In this document: piece after piece, positions 1 to 11,289 of the stretch
Position numbering within the stretch: the first letter of the stretch is position 1
Layout of the letters: every line of letters starts with the position of its first letter
The notes under the pieces: model-generated
What the model was told of the DNA's origin: nothing
What the model saw: only the letters and a program-made list of their open reading frames with translations
Databases searched by the model: none
Assembly: GCA_973895155.1 (NCBI GenBank)
Contig: OZ316895.1
Span: 21,638,001 to 21,702,000, forward strand
DNA length: 64,000 bases
Origin: Marsupella aquatica
Lineage: Eukaryota; Marchantiophyta
Direction: 5' to 3'
Program-made: the position numbers and the translations under genes

Positions 1-230
1 ACTATTTTATTTAAGGAATTTAGGGCGAGAGACTTTACTGCGTTCTTTGCTGTTTTCTGGACCCCTATTTTGCCGGGCCCGCTTTCTTGAGTGAACACTC
101 CACTATATTATTTAAGGAATTTAGGGCCAGGGACTTTACTTCTTTCTTTGATGTTTTCTGGCCCCCTTTTTTGCCGGGCCAGCTTTCTTGAGTGAATAGG
201 CCAATATATTATTTAAGGTTTCATTTTTTA
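1..230. repeat. Tandem 101-bp repeat, truncated by the window edge
   Basis: Two near-complete copies and a short third copy lie head to tail. The motif ATTTAAGGAATTTAGGG occurs near positions 8 and 109, and a diverged third copy of its start appears near 203, so the period is 101 bp. Each unit ends with a GCCGGGCC...CTTTCTTGAGTGAA block. No coding potential is seen. The array probably continues to the left of the window. Confidence 0.85.
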
Positions 231-1430
231 AGTAAACTAGACCCCCTACCCTTTCTATATGAATAGGGGGACAACAATAAAAATGTCACCAAAATATATT
301 AATTATTCATATTTTTTAAGGTTAATCATACATAGCATATCAAATTTCTTCTTATGCATATTTTTCTTTCTATACACATATGTTACGGTGTGACCATAAA
401 GCTCATTTTTAATATAAATAGAAATGATGATAAAAACCATGCATGGTTATCATTTTACATATACATCATAGTCATTAGTATTTTCATTCACATGTTGAGC
501 CATGGAGTTACCGTCTAAAGACTTTTTTCTATAAACCTAGGCTCAATTCTAGTTTATAGTTGGCGCTTTATAATTAAAATTGACTCTAGAGATATTTAAA
601 TTTACAACATTATCATTTTCTTCATACAAAAATGTCACTATTTCCATATATAGTTCATCTGATTACCTAATCCATATACAAAATTATGACATTTTTATAA
701 AAACAAAAAAACCATGGTAGTATTGTCAATTAGAACATTTTTAGTAAAAAAATACTCAAAAATTGTTTAAGATTTTTATTTTTTGCCTAGGTGACTAATA
801 TCCAGTGTGTCAAGGAGAAGGTGCTTAATTTTTTTATTTATTCAATTATTTCTTCACCATTAGATCTCTATAGATTTACGTATGACCATTAGATTCTGGC
901 TAATGTGACCTATGATTAGGTGGAACATTGGTTAATGAAAAAGAAAATACTAGCAAATTTTTGCCACAAATGGCAAAAGCTTTTGGGGCATTTGGGATTT
1001 GGCAAATTTGTCACTTAAAAAAACCGTTGGAGTGCGCACCCTGCAAAAAAGGTACCATAGTGTTATTTGGGTTACTACCAATGTGTAATCATTTTTGGAC
1101 CTCATATTATTTTTACAATCTCCAGAAATAGTAAAATGATGTTCCCATGGACCACAAAGTTAACCAATTATTTTTAGTTTTGAATATGTGATAGAGTATG
1201 TTCCCATGCACCACAAAGGGGACAAGTTTTTTAGTTTGTAGTTTGTGATAGAGGAGTAGGTAAGTTACACTTCCATCAAAGTACGTGATAGTCAATTTTT
1301 GGTCATTTGCATCGAGTTGTTTATCATGGGATGTGAGGGGTAAATTTTAATAGATTAATTTTCATTGTATTAATATGGAATATGAGGGCTTGTGTTTTTC
1401 TACATCTCTTCTTTCTTCCTTGAAATTGTT
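231..1430. other. AT-rich non-coding stretch
   Basis: No gene is supported here; the short open frames look like chance. A segment of about 50 bp near 1075-1125 (ACCAATGTGTAATCATTTTT) recurs near 10,575-10,625. Both copies lie about 350 bp beyond the 3' end of a LINE (A and B respectively). This could mean a shared dispersed repeat or a long LINE 3' tail region. Confidence 0.6.
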
Positions 1431-1953
1431 TTTTTCCGTTCATAAATAAGGGCCACGAAAACCCCGCGGCAAGGGGAAACAACCAGGCCATCAGACAACC
1501 ATCAACCAAATAAAGCACCCCCTGGGAGGGCAAGCAGTAAGCAATAACAACACAATCAACAAGAGAGCCTAAAGCCAATGCACAACCAAATCCCCAGGAC
1601 CTGTAGGGGAAAGCCAAAATGCAAGGGCTTTGCAGCCTAGGGACAACAACAATAAAGGGCCTTCCACACCAAACATAGTCTTATCCGGGGGAGGTCCAAA
1701 CATGGCTTTTATGTAGCCAGACCATTCTTTTCTGGTTAAATATTTCTTTCACTCTTATCAATCTAGTCTGTCGCCGCCCCGGAGGCAAGCACAAACCATC
1801 AGCAGTCACATGATCAACCACTTCTGATAAAATGAGTCTAAGGTCAAATTTCCTACAGCCGTTGGCCTGAAACATCTATGTATTTCGCCCCAACCAAAGA
1901 GACCAGAGGATCTGATAAAATACAAATAGTTTAGCCACCCTCAACTGATCTTT

Positions 1954-4900
1954 CTAGACAGTCAAATCTTCCATCACTAGCAGCTGATCCGAGTAATCAG
2001 TGAAGGTGCCAAGGAAGCAACCAGCTCCCAGGGCCCAACATTTTCTAGCATGCACATGCTGGGTAAAAAGGTGGGGAATTGTTTCAGTGACTCCAATACA
2101 CAACTTGTAGTGTCCATCACCCTTGCCAATGCGAGCAACTCTTACCCCAACGAATAGCCCGAATGCCAAAATCCTCCATATGAATGTCTTGGCTCGGGAA
2201 GATAAGTCAAAACCCCACATTCGTGCCCAGTTTGTGTTCCATTCTGAATCAGTTTTGGTGCAACCCCAAGTCCGGTTCAGAGTGGCATAGTCATCAACAG
2301 CATGGCGAATGAGTCAAGGAATGAGTATGTAGGCCCTCCGATTGTTAATCTTAAAATCCTTCAGTGTAGTCGGTCGGTTCGCCCAGCACCAATCGCCTGG
2401 TCCCAGCTCATAATGCATGATGCAACCCATTGTTGTCCTGATCTTCCCAAAAAAATCTCTAAAACAGTCATTCGCTCTCACTGTGCTTCCTTTGATGTGT
2501 TCTAGCACTCCATCCAGATTCCACCACTCATTCGATTCAATGTCCCACAGATTTTGAATACACCTAACACCCATGCGACCACATAGAATCGTGACCATAG
2601 CATAATCCTAATTTTGACCAGGATTGAAAGCCCTTGAAGCATCTCAGGGTGTCGTTAACATTCCATCTCCCTGGCATCACATTAGAAGGCAAAAAGATCA
2701 AGTGCGCACAAATCTGAATCCATGCATTCCATAATCCTCTAGTGTATGCCATACCATTAAATGAACAAGGGCAGCATAATAGCATCTTGTCTGGGAATGA
2801 ATACTTATTCTTGCGGATCAATTTGAAATTCTGCCACCCTACCAACTTTAGGTTTTTTGCAAAAAGGCAGACCCATTTGGTGTGGGGAGAGTCAAGAGCC
2901 CCAATGAACCACTTGACAGAAGTGCATCCGAGTGACACCAAAAATCTTTGAATCCAAGTCCTCCCTCCACTTTGTGCCTAGCCATCCGAGCCCACAAAAC
3001 CAGAGGTACCCGCTTGCCCCCCTTTGGGTTGTATCCCCATAGAAAATCTTTACAAAGTGCGATCAGTTTCTTTGCCAAACCCTCTGAAGCCTTTACAAAC
3101 ATTGAGTGGTATATGGGAATAGCCTGTAGTACATGTCTGACTAGCATGGCTCTTCCAAAAAAGGATAGAAGTTTGTTTGCCCATGACGACAGCCGCGTTC
3201 CAACCTTGTCCAGAACAAAATGATGCAGCTGATCGGTCCTCAAATCCACTCCCAAAGGGGCACCCAAGTACTTATGTATCTCCCCGGTTTTGTTAATACA
3301 GGCATCTAGTGTTTGTCAGCCAGTGAGGGATCGATAGAATAGCTAAGGGAATCACTACAGATTTCCTCAAATTCAGTTTTGCTCGTGTACCTATCTCGTA
3401 GTAGTTTAGCATAGTTCTCCCTCTCTAAAAACTACTCTCAGTAGCCAGAATGAACATTCCTAGATCATCTGCAAAAATCTGTAGCAGATTGTTAGTGCCT
3501 CAAAAAACTTTAATCCCTAATAACTTGCCAGTCTTCAATTCCGCTCCATAAGATCCATAAGTGATTGAGTTGATATGACAAAAAGCAACGGTGACAATGG
3601 ACATCTTTGTCTGACTCCATGATTCAACCCAATGGTCTCAAAAAGTAGGTCATTCACCATTGCTCTTGATGTAGCACCCGTTAATAATGCTTGAACTAGC
3701 TTAATAAAGTGACTACTTATCCCTAGTAGATGCATCGTCTCCCAGGTATACTCGTGATTAACTCTATTAAATGTCTTCTCAAAATCCAATTTGAGAAACA
3801 GAGATTCTTGTTTCCTATTCTTCACCCAATCACACGTTAACCAAGCAAGTGATATGTTCTCCAAAATATTCCAAGTTCCAGGGATAAACCCTGTCTGCTG
3901 AGCATTTGTCAATTTAGGTAGTGTAAGCTTCAACCTATTTGCTACAATCTTAGCAATGAGTTTGTATATTGTATTCAGCATAGTCAGAGGTCTCCAATCC
4001 TTCAGGACCCGTTTATCTGGTTTCTTAGGGATAAACTTGATGATTCCATCTTTTATCTCGATAGCCAATTTGCTAGTCAACCAAAAACCCTATACCATAT
4101 AGCAGTCAAGTCTGCCTGAATGAACTCCCAGCAAGCCCTGTACACCTCAGTGGTCATCCCATCTGGTCCAAGTGTCTTATCCAGTGGCAAAAGCCATAAA
4201 ATCTCTTTTATTTCCTTGCAGTCCAGGAGTTTGTCCTTCCCACATTGGATAGAGAGTGGCTCGTATGAGCCAACAAAGCTCTCCTTGCTTGCAAAATTGC
4301 CCCACTCTCAGCTGCTGAAGGAGCAATAGGGGCATACAATTCTTCACACTATTTGACCACTTCTTTCAGAATCAGCCCTGGAACCACGATCTCCAGTCCT
4401 CCCTTAATATTAGAGCCTTCATGCTCTCCCTATTCCGCTCGGCTTTCATAGTGGCAAAATAAAACTTGGAAGGCTCATCTTCTTCCCCCAATCACTTAAT
4501 CTGAGCAACCCCCCTCCCAATTTGAGCTTCTTCCAATTTTGATGCATGAAGCTAATCCTCGACATCTATGTATGCCCTCAGATCTTCCACAGACTGCTCC
4601 TCGAGTAAGGAGATTTTGAGTAAACGAAGTTTGTTTCCTAAAAATTCCATTTCTTCAAAACGATCTCTTGGAGAGCTCTGCTTCCTCTTGTACATCTTCC
4701 GCATGTTAGAGTGTGTCTTATCAAATGCAAGAAGGGGGTCCGTGCAAACCCCCTTGCCACGACTCCAAGGAGCTTCCAGCACTTCCAAAAAGTCCATGTT
4801 TTTGATCACAACAAGATTAGCTTTGAACCACACCACCCTGGTCGGTACCAAACAACCAACCTTGTCACCTAATCAAAAGTGCAGCACCACCGGGTCATGA

Positions 4901-5586
4901 TCTAAGAGCGCAGAGCCACCATTGATCATGTATCAAGTCCACTATTTCTCATAGTCATTCTCCTTTTTCACTGATGTAGAATTTGTCTAACCTTGATTGT
5001 ACTGTTACATTATTCTTGCATCAACGCCACGTGAACCTAGCGCCCGTAGCAACACCCTTAATCTAAATAGCATCAGCTAGATCAAACCTTACTTCCAAGA
5101 ATTGCCTCTTATCATAGGTGAAATGCCCGTAAAGTCATTGCGGGTTTTAGTCATGTTAAAATCACTGCCCAGTATCCAATTTTCCTGGGGGAGGTTGTCC
5201 TTGAGCTCATTCCAAAGACTTGCACGAAACCGGGGCATGTTTGGCGCATAGATACTTACCATACCAAAGGTGTGTCCCTCCGAGGAAACCATTGCCCATA
5301 CAGCACGGCCCAAATCCACTACTCCGAAAGCCACTATTTTCAAGTCCGGGTGTAGCAGCAATGCCGATCCTCCACGCCCCTCGATTGGTGCTGAAGTCAA
5401 GTATTGGTACAAAGGCAGGATAGCTCTAAGAGCAATATCCAGCCTAAATTGCTCAGCCATGATTTCTTGTAATGCCAAAATGTTGATTCTTTCCTTCCGA
5501 GATTTGACCCAGTTTTTTACTACAATTTTCTTGTTGGGTTCGCACAACCCACAGACTTTCCAGGATACAATGGGAAGACTCAACAT
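1954..5586 (-). pseudogene. LINE A ORF2: endonuclease-reverse transcriptase (broken)
   Basis: The apurinic-like endonuclease opens near 5586 with a variant of the usual SWNVRG start (here SWKVCG), then LALQEI and a GSDFNM motif. The RT follows: IIKFIPKKPDKRVLKDWRPL near 4050, LFLKLDFEKTFNRV, GVRQRCPLSPLLF, and the catalytic FADD at 3464-3475 (complement). The stretch GAPLGVDLRTDQL near 3267 and downstream parts are typical of the L1 thumb. The zf-RVT segment at 2220-1954 carries RAKTFIWRILAFGLFVGVRVARIG and the H/C-rich part. Frame changes occur after the endonuclease, between RT blocks and before zf-RVT, and KAFDRV is altered to KTFNRV. In life this protein nicks the target DNA and primes reverse transcription. 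Family identity is secure; activity is excluded by the breaks. Confidence 0.9.
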
Positions 5587-5599
5587 TTTCCTCCCGCTA

Positions 5600-7497
5600 T
5601 CACCCTCAACTCCGTGTGACCAATCCTTGCTCTAGATTCTTGTAGGTCCTCTTGGGGAGGATCCAACTCCCTCATGCACTGCCCTTGATGACTATTTTTG
5701 TACTGGCGAATCCGCTGTAGCCTCTTCCATCTCCATGTCTGTACCTTGATCCCTCCTAGCGTCACCAAGATTTACTGCCATAGCTCTTCTTGGCTCTCTC
5801 ATGTCTATTTCTCCCTCAGCTCCTTCCAACTCCATGTTCTCGCCTGTATCAGACATAGAGATTGGTGAGATATGAAGCAAGCATTGCTTTTTAGACTCTT
5901 GCATTCCCTTTTCTTTCTTAGCAGGTGGTGGGGTCCTGCTATCAATCTTACAAGCTCTTTCCTTCTCTTTGTTGGATATGTAAGCTTCTTATTCAGACAT
6001 GTCCAAATCCGCCTATGAATCTCCATGGTAAGAGAAAGACTCAGATTCCTCCCCTTTGACGGATACTCCTTCAATTATAGCAGCCCTTTCTGGTGAGCGT
6101 TGCCTTCCTGCTTCCACATGGCCGATCTTTCTCATGTACAAAGGTGTATTCTCCATCATAGAGGGCGCAACAGAGGGTTCCACTCTCCCCCCAGGGGAGG
6201 AGTAGACAATGCTTGAGTGTTCTCAGTTATTCTTGCAGTTGTCTCGTCCCTTTGCTCTTTCCTGATTTTGTCAACTTGAGTTGCTCCTACAGCCGGTTTC
6301 TCATTGATGTGCTCCAGTATCGCTTCTATTGTGTTGATGTCTGATGCTACCCCAGCCTGAAGAGAGTCCAGAGCACCGTTTCCTCTTGCATGCAAATTCC
6401 TGGCCAGTTGGGTCCTCAACACCTCCTCAGGATCTTCGTCTGCCTCCTCATCCTTCTCGTCTGGTGATAACGGCTCGTCCTCTCCGCCAGATGGTTTTGC
6501 TTCCGGTGCTGCCACCACGTCCATGCCTCTCTTTTTGTGTCCCACATAATACAAGTCCTATCATGAGGATAAGAGCTATACTTGTCCCCTTGGATATAGT
6601 GAAGCAATTTTTGCCCAAAGATTCAGCAATCTTAATCCGGCAGCCCTCCAAGACGAGCGCCCAAAACGGGAGCTCGATCCATACAAGTAGCTTAGTATAT
6701 TTCTTAGTGCGGATATCAAATGAGGATTCCCATGGAAATGTGAATACCAATTTGCGCTCAACAAACCATGGCGCAGCCACCAAGGCCAGGTCTCTGTGGT
6801 CCGCATTTTCAAAGACAATGAGATAGAAATATTTGCCCACAAATTTCACCTGTAACACTGGCCATCCTCTCTCATATACCATCATCTCTTCCACCCATGC
6901 TCGAAAGATTGGCAGAATTGGTGCTCGATCCGTGAAATAGCAAAGCATGGCACAATTGTATAGTTGCCAAACGTTACTAGCAGCGTCCTCCAATGTCCAT
7001 TCCACTGTCGCAAACAATTTCTTGTGTCATTCTTCGTTGGACACTTTGTCAATTTCCTTTAAGATATTGATGCAGTCCTCTATCACTGCCTCCTTCTCCT
7101 GCCCTTTTCCATACGTAGCGTTCCTCCCAGGTCCAACTCTCTCTTGTTGTTCCGTCAGTGTGTTCATTACTGGGATATGGGCAATGGTTTTTGGTGCAGA
7201 TTCCGATGCCAATGCCTCGACATAAAGACCATCACTCGTCATGTGTTGTTGCCTGCCAATCTCCGGTCGAGGACCCCCTTTCGGAGTATTTCCTTGCTTC
7301 CAGTTTGCATACAACTCCTGTGGTTGGCTTGAGTGCTCAGAAATGTCATATGGCTTTTGAGGAATGAAGGGGGGTCTCCTAAATGAATGCGCTTGAGAGA
7401 ACCAACCACCACCCCAAAAAGGTGTGCTACACGAGTCCTGCCTGCTAAATATATGGTTCCAAATCTGCTTGTAGTGCCCGATTGTCCCTTGGGCCAT
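5600..7497 (-). pseudogene. LINE A ORF1: DUF4283-like RNA-binding protein (broken)
   Basis: Several minus-strand frames chain together. Residues encoded from 7497 to 7027 begin MAQGTIGHYKQIW and are hydrophilic. The block at 7017-6448 contains FVGKYFYLIVFENADHRDLAL, APWFVERKLVFTFPWE and VWIELPFWAL. This is the pattern of the DUF4283 domain of plant L1 ORF1 proteins, which usually precedes a CCHC knuckle. No clean knuckle is seen here. A glutamate-rich stretch follows (6554-6156) and a basic region after that. At least two frameshifts separate the blocks. The placement directly upstream of the endonuclease supports the ORF1 call. Confidence 0.75.
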
Positions 7498-7500
7498 AGT

Positions 7501-9555
7501 ATCATTTAGGGTTGAACTCTACCCCTCCTCTGGTGCCACCAAAATCCATGTCCTGTCCTGAGATCTAATTAACCACAATCCTAAGAAAAGGCTACTTTTT
7601 TAATGCTCACCTTGTTGGATTACATAAATGCCCTGCACATCTATTGCGTGTCAAAAAACTACAGCTCACTTGTCTCCTTAACGCTGATCAAAACCTTCCC
7701 CCTTTGAGGTAACAACTCCCTCTTATGCCGCTCTTGATCTAATATTCAGTTTGGCCGGGCGAAGAAACATTCACCAGATTGCCTTTAAGCTCTCGGCTTG
7801 TCAATACAGGCTAAACGCTTGCCAGAACTTGTCTTTCCTCCCGAACACCACCTCTAATAGCTTGCCATCAATCCTGTGTCCAATAAGGCAATACAACTAT
7901 CCCTGAGAGCACCATGGCCCACGGCCAAACACCCCTGTCATGCATATCCCTGCAAATGTCAAGTAATCACCGCCTTACGCCCACTCCTCAAAGCAAAGCT
8001 TGATCCCTAATAATGTTAAGCGCAGAACTCGATTGTCAACACCTTGCAATGGGGCTTAATTCTTCATTAGAGGTATATTCACCACTTATGTCCCTTATCG
8101 TTGTCCATATTTCTAGGATGGGCGAATAGCAAGACAGGAGATCCCCTTTCTCTCTAACTCCCTATTTCTCACTCACACACCCAGCTAGGTAGGTTTTATT
8201 TCCACCGCTGAAAGATAACCTCAAAGGGTGGTTATCACTTCCTTGCTTTCCCGCTGGAAAACACTTACACAACCCCACTCTCAATCTCAACACGGCAAGT
8301 GCCCACCCACAAGTTGTCTCCACAAACTCCCAATATGGCTGCCACTACAAGAGTTGTCTCCGCTTACTTCACCAAGAGCTTCAAGACCATCACTTCCTAT
8401 CTCAACAAGGCAAGTGCTTTGTTCCTCCGTCACTCCCTAGCTTCAAGCCTCACCCTCTTGGGTTGAGTCACACTTGAGCTTGCATACACACTCACTGGAT
8501 TCAAATAACCGCTGGATAGACACTTCAAGACTGAGGCTTATACATGAGCCTTTACTGCAAGGAATGATACAAAATTAGATCACAAAACTTCCCCCTACCC
8601 TCTCCTTGTTGTCTACCTAGTGGACTAGTCCCCTATCCACACTCTATAGTGCCTCAAGCTGCCAATGCTGACTCTCCCTAGGTGAGATCTCAGCCCCTAG
8701 GCAAGTGAACAAGTGAGGAGACACCCCCCTGGTTCTCCTCTTTATTTCAACACCCCAGGGCTCCAAACCAGCCAAACCAAACCAGGTCTAAGGTGCTAAC
8801 TCAGGTTAGTGGTCACCCTGGAACTTAACCCAAGCGTAACTACTTTCCCGCTAATCCTTAATCCGGGTTAAGTTTCTACCTTAACTGCAGGTCAACTTAA
8901 CTACAACCAGTACTTTGGTTTCCACACAAGACCTGAACAGCGGCCACCTCTCGGTGAGATGAGAAACTAGGGTACCCCCTTGGTAACTCTTACAACTAAC
9001 CGAGTTGTAAACTGACTGTAACACAATATTTCTCACGGTAACAACTTCAAGCTCGGCCTACACCTGAGGATTAATACGACACTAAGTTTTGGGTTACCAT
9101 TGAGTCTCGGGTTTTGCCGTTGAGACTCCGGTTCCCACAAAAATACAGGTAAGCTTTTACATAGTTGTAAACTTACCAGAATAGTACAACTACCGCTTGA
9201 GTTGGTTTCAACTAGAATGTTGGCATTAGCAGTTATTCCATGGTTACTATGCGAGTGCAAGGTTGAGCTATCTAGCAACAATTCATCGTATACCAGTACC
9301 CATCAAGCGTTGCGCTTCATAATAGCCCAAAAATATATTACAACTAGTAGTTTTCGATCAAGCCTTCATGAAAACTATTTAACACATTCCGTTCAAATTA
9401 AAAATAGCCTCCTGGGCCTCCATGAAGTTGAGGCACCCTTGCTAGGTCCTCCCCTACTCGCCTTGGCCCCTCCCCGACCTTGAACAGGCCTCAAAGTTCC
9501 CCAAACAAGCCTGGTCGGATGTCACTACAAGCTTATCTAGAGTCGATGTTTGCTT
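7501..9555. other. Non-coding stretch upstream of LINE A
   Basis: No gene is supported. The plus strand is C/T-rich from 7.5 to 8.7 kb, which may include the 5' UTR of LINE A. Around 8780-8900 short direct and inverted copies of TTAACC/GGTTAA-type words cluster (for example CAGGTTAG, CCGGGTTAAG). They form no clean terminal structure. Confidence 0.5.
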
Positions 9556-9564
9556 CTTAATTGA

Positions 9565-9655
9565 ATAGCCCTGGCGGCTTCCTTGGTAGCACATTTGAAT
9601 TCCTTAGGAAGCAGCAGGTCGCAAGTTCCAACCTGGTCGCCGCCCTCTCCTCGGC
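9565..9655 (+). repeat. Possible tRNA-derived SINE head
   Basis: The stretch has an A-box-like TTCCTTGGTAGCAC and, about 35 bp on, a B-box-like GGTCGCAAGTTCCAACC, the spacing of an internal Pol III promoter. A GGCG start and a CGCC end could form a partial acceptor stem. A proper T-stem does not form, so it is not a functional tRNA gene. It may be a decayed SINE head or a tRNA pseudogene; no tail or target duplication was recognised. Confidence 0.3.
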
Positions 9656-10919
9656 ATCAACATTTTGTAGCACATTGCGCACAATAGCATAATTTAGCGC
9701 AGCAAGGCACAGCAAGCGCAAGGCAGTGTTAGTGAGGCGCAGCGCAAGGCAGCGGCAGTGCTCCCCACAAAATTCTTTTTTCTCTCTCTTTGCAAAGCTC
9801 AATGCCAGCACTTGTCCATAGCAGCAACGTAGCATCCTTCCATGGCATTAGCAGCAGTACCAACTCAATCACCATAGCTCTTTCCCAATTGCAGCATAGC
9901 ATTTCATGAAACAAAATTTCATTTGAAGCTATCAAAAGCAGTAGCAGAGTAGCTCCTTCATTCAGTAGCAAGCATCAGCATAATGTTTTGTCTCAGCAGC
10001 ATTTAAGCTATTTGCCTTGTTCTTCTCTCCAATAGTGCAGCAAGAAGGAAGAAGTGCCCTTCCACTTAGCAGCATCAACTGGATTTCAGTAGGAATGCAA
10101 CATCGATCAACTTCAGGCAAGCAACGTGCAGCATCTCCAGGAAACTGCAAGGCTCAGCAGCTCCTTCTGGTTTGACAATTCTCCATTCAGTAGCGCCAGC
10201 CTTCAATACAACAACGCCCTCACAAAAATCTCCTAACAGCATCAGCATCGAGAACTGAATTGAAACAACAGGGCTGGAATGAGAGTAGTAGCGCCAACAG
10301 CATCACCCATTCCAATTTTCCTTATCGTCTCCTACCTTCAATCTGTCCAAATTTTGTGCTCTCCCTGGTTTTCACGAGTCCTACCTTCAATCCTTCAATT
10401 CCTGTGGTCTCTAAGCAGGTTTCCATGAGTCAACCATGCTTGTCCTTATGGAAAATTTTACATCCCATTTAATGCCCAAAAATCATGATCATGATGGTTC
10501 TATAATTTTCAAAATTCATCTTTGTTAATTATGGTCCCAACTTACAAGAAGGATCTTATATACATTATCGTACTACCAATGTGTAATCATTTTTTAGGTT
10601 CATGTTATTTGTATAATCTCCTCGATAATCTTTTGCCCAAAAAATCACAATCAATTTTTTCCCGGTGTGTAACCATTTCTAGAGGTTGTAGCATCCCCCA
10701 ATCCAACCATCAGTCCGCCATAGGCATAAATTCAGTCAAGGCAAGAGGCAAGAATAATTTTTGGAGACCTTATTTCTAGCTTTATTGTTTTTTACTCTAT
10801 TGTCCAAGAATTTTATATTAAGCTACATCATAAATTGCTAAGGGGCTGGCATGGAACTTGTAACGATCAGATGGATAGGTTGTAGCAACTTTCCTTAAAA
10901 ACATTTTATAATTATTTTA
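9656..10919. other. AGC-rich then AT-rich non-coding stretch
   Basis: From about 9.66 to 10.27 kb the plus strand is rich in GCAGCA/CAGCAT words without a regular period, giving spurious Leu/Ala/Cys-rich frames on the complement. From 10.45 to 10.92 kb it becomes AT-rich and includes the dispersed motif shared with position 1075. Nothing coding is supported. Confidence 0.5.
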
Positions 10920-11289
10920 TCTTGTGCCACGAAACCCCATGGCAGAGGAAACAATCAGACACACAAAATCCGGCCGACCAAGCAGCCCAAAAGTACACTG
11001 AGCAATACAACACAGACAACAAAATCAAGTATCCGTAATCAGGCCAAAGGCCCCCATCCCGTTAAACTATTTCCCTATGTCACTTGGATTTTTTTGGGCA
11101 ATCAGCTAGAGCAACATGTCAGTAGTACTTTCCTAAGACTTAGCCAACAGCATCTGCCTAGCCCGATGTGATCCATATATCTCTATGATTCAACCATACT
11201 AGCCTCTCACAGTTAACCAGTTCCTTAGCAAGTAGTAATCTCACTTTCTGGTGGCACCTTGGCAGTGTGACCAAACAACAGAACATGAT

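Larger units (their letters stand above)
1430..7500 (-). mobile_element. LINE A: plant L1-type non-LTR retrotransposon, decayed
   Basis: On the minus strand the order is ORF1 (about 7497 to 5.6 kb), endonuclease (5586-5089), reverse transcriptase (about 4.1-2.85 kb) and a terminal zf-RVT region (2220-1954). This is the standard layout of plant L1 elements. The 3' end is placed near 1430, where a T-run on the plus strand (a poly-A relic on the minus strand) precedes the sequence GGCCACGAAA. LINE B has the matching block GTGCCACGAAA near 10,925, so the two are members of one family. Stops and frameshifts break every domain, so it is a dead copy. The 5' limit is uncertain because LINE 5' UTRs are hard to see. 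Confidence 0.9.

Noticed and set aside
9565-9655. Functional tRNA gene
   Set aside because: A paired T-stem does not form at the expected place, so only a tRNA-like relic is kept at low confidence.
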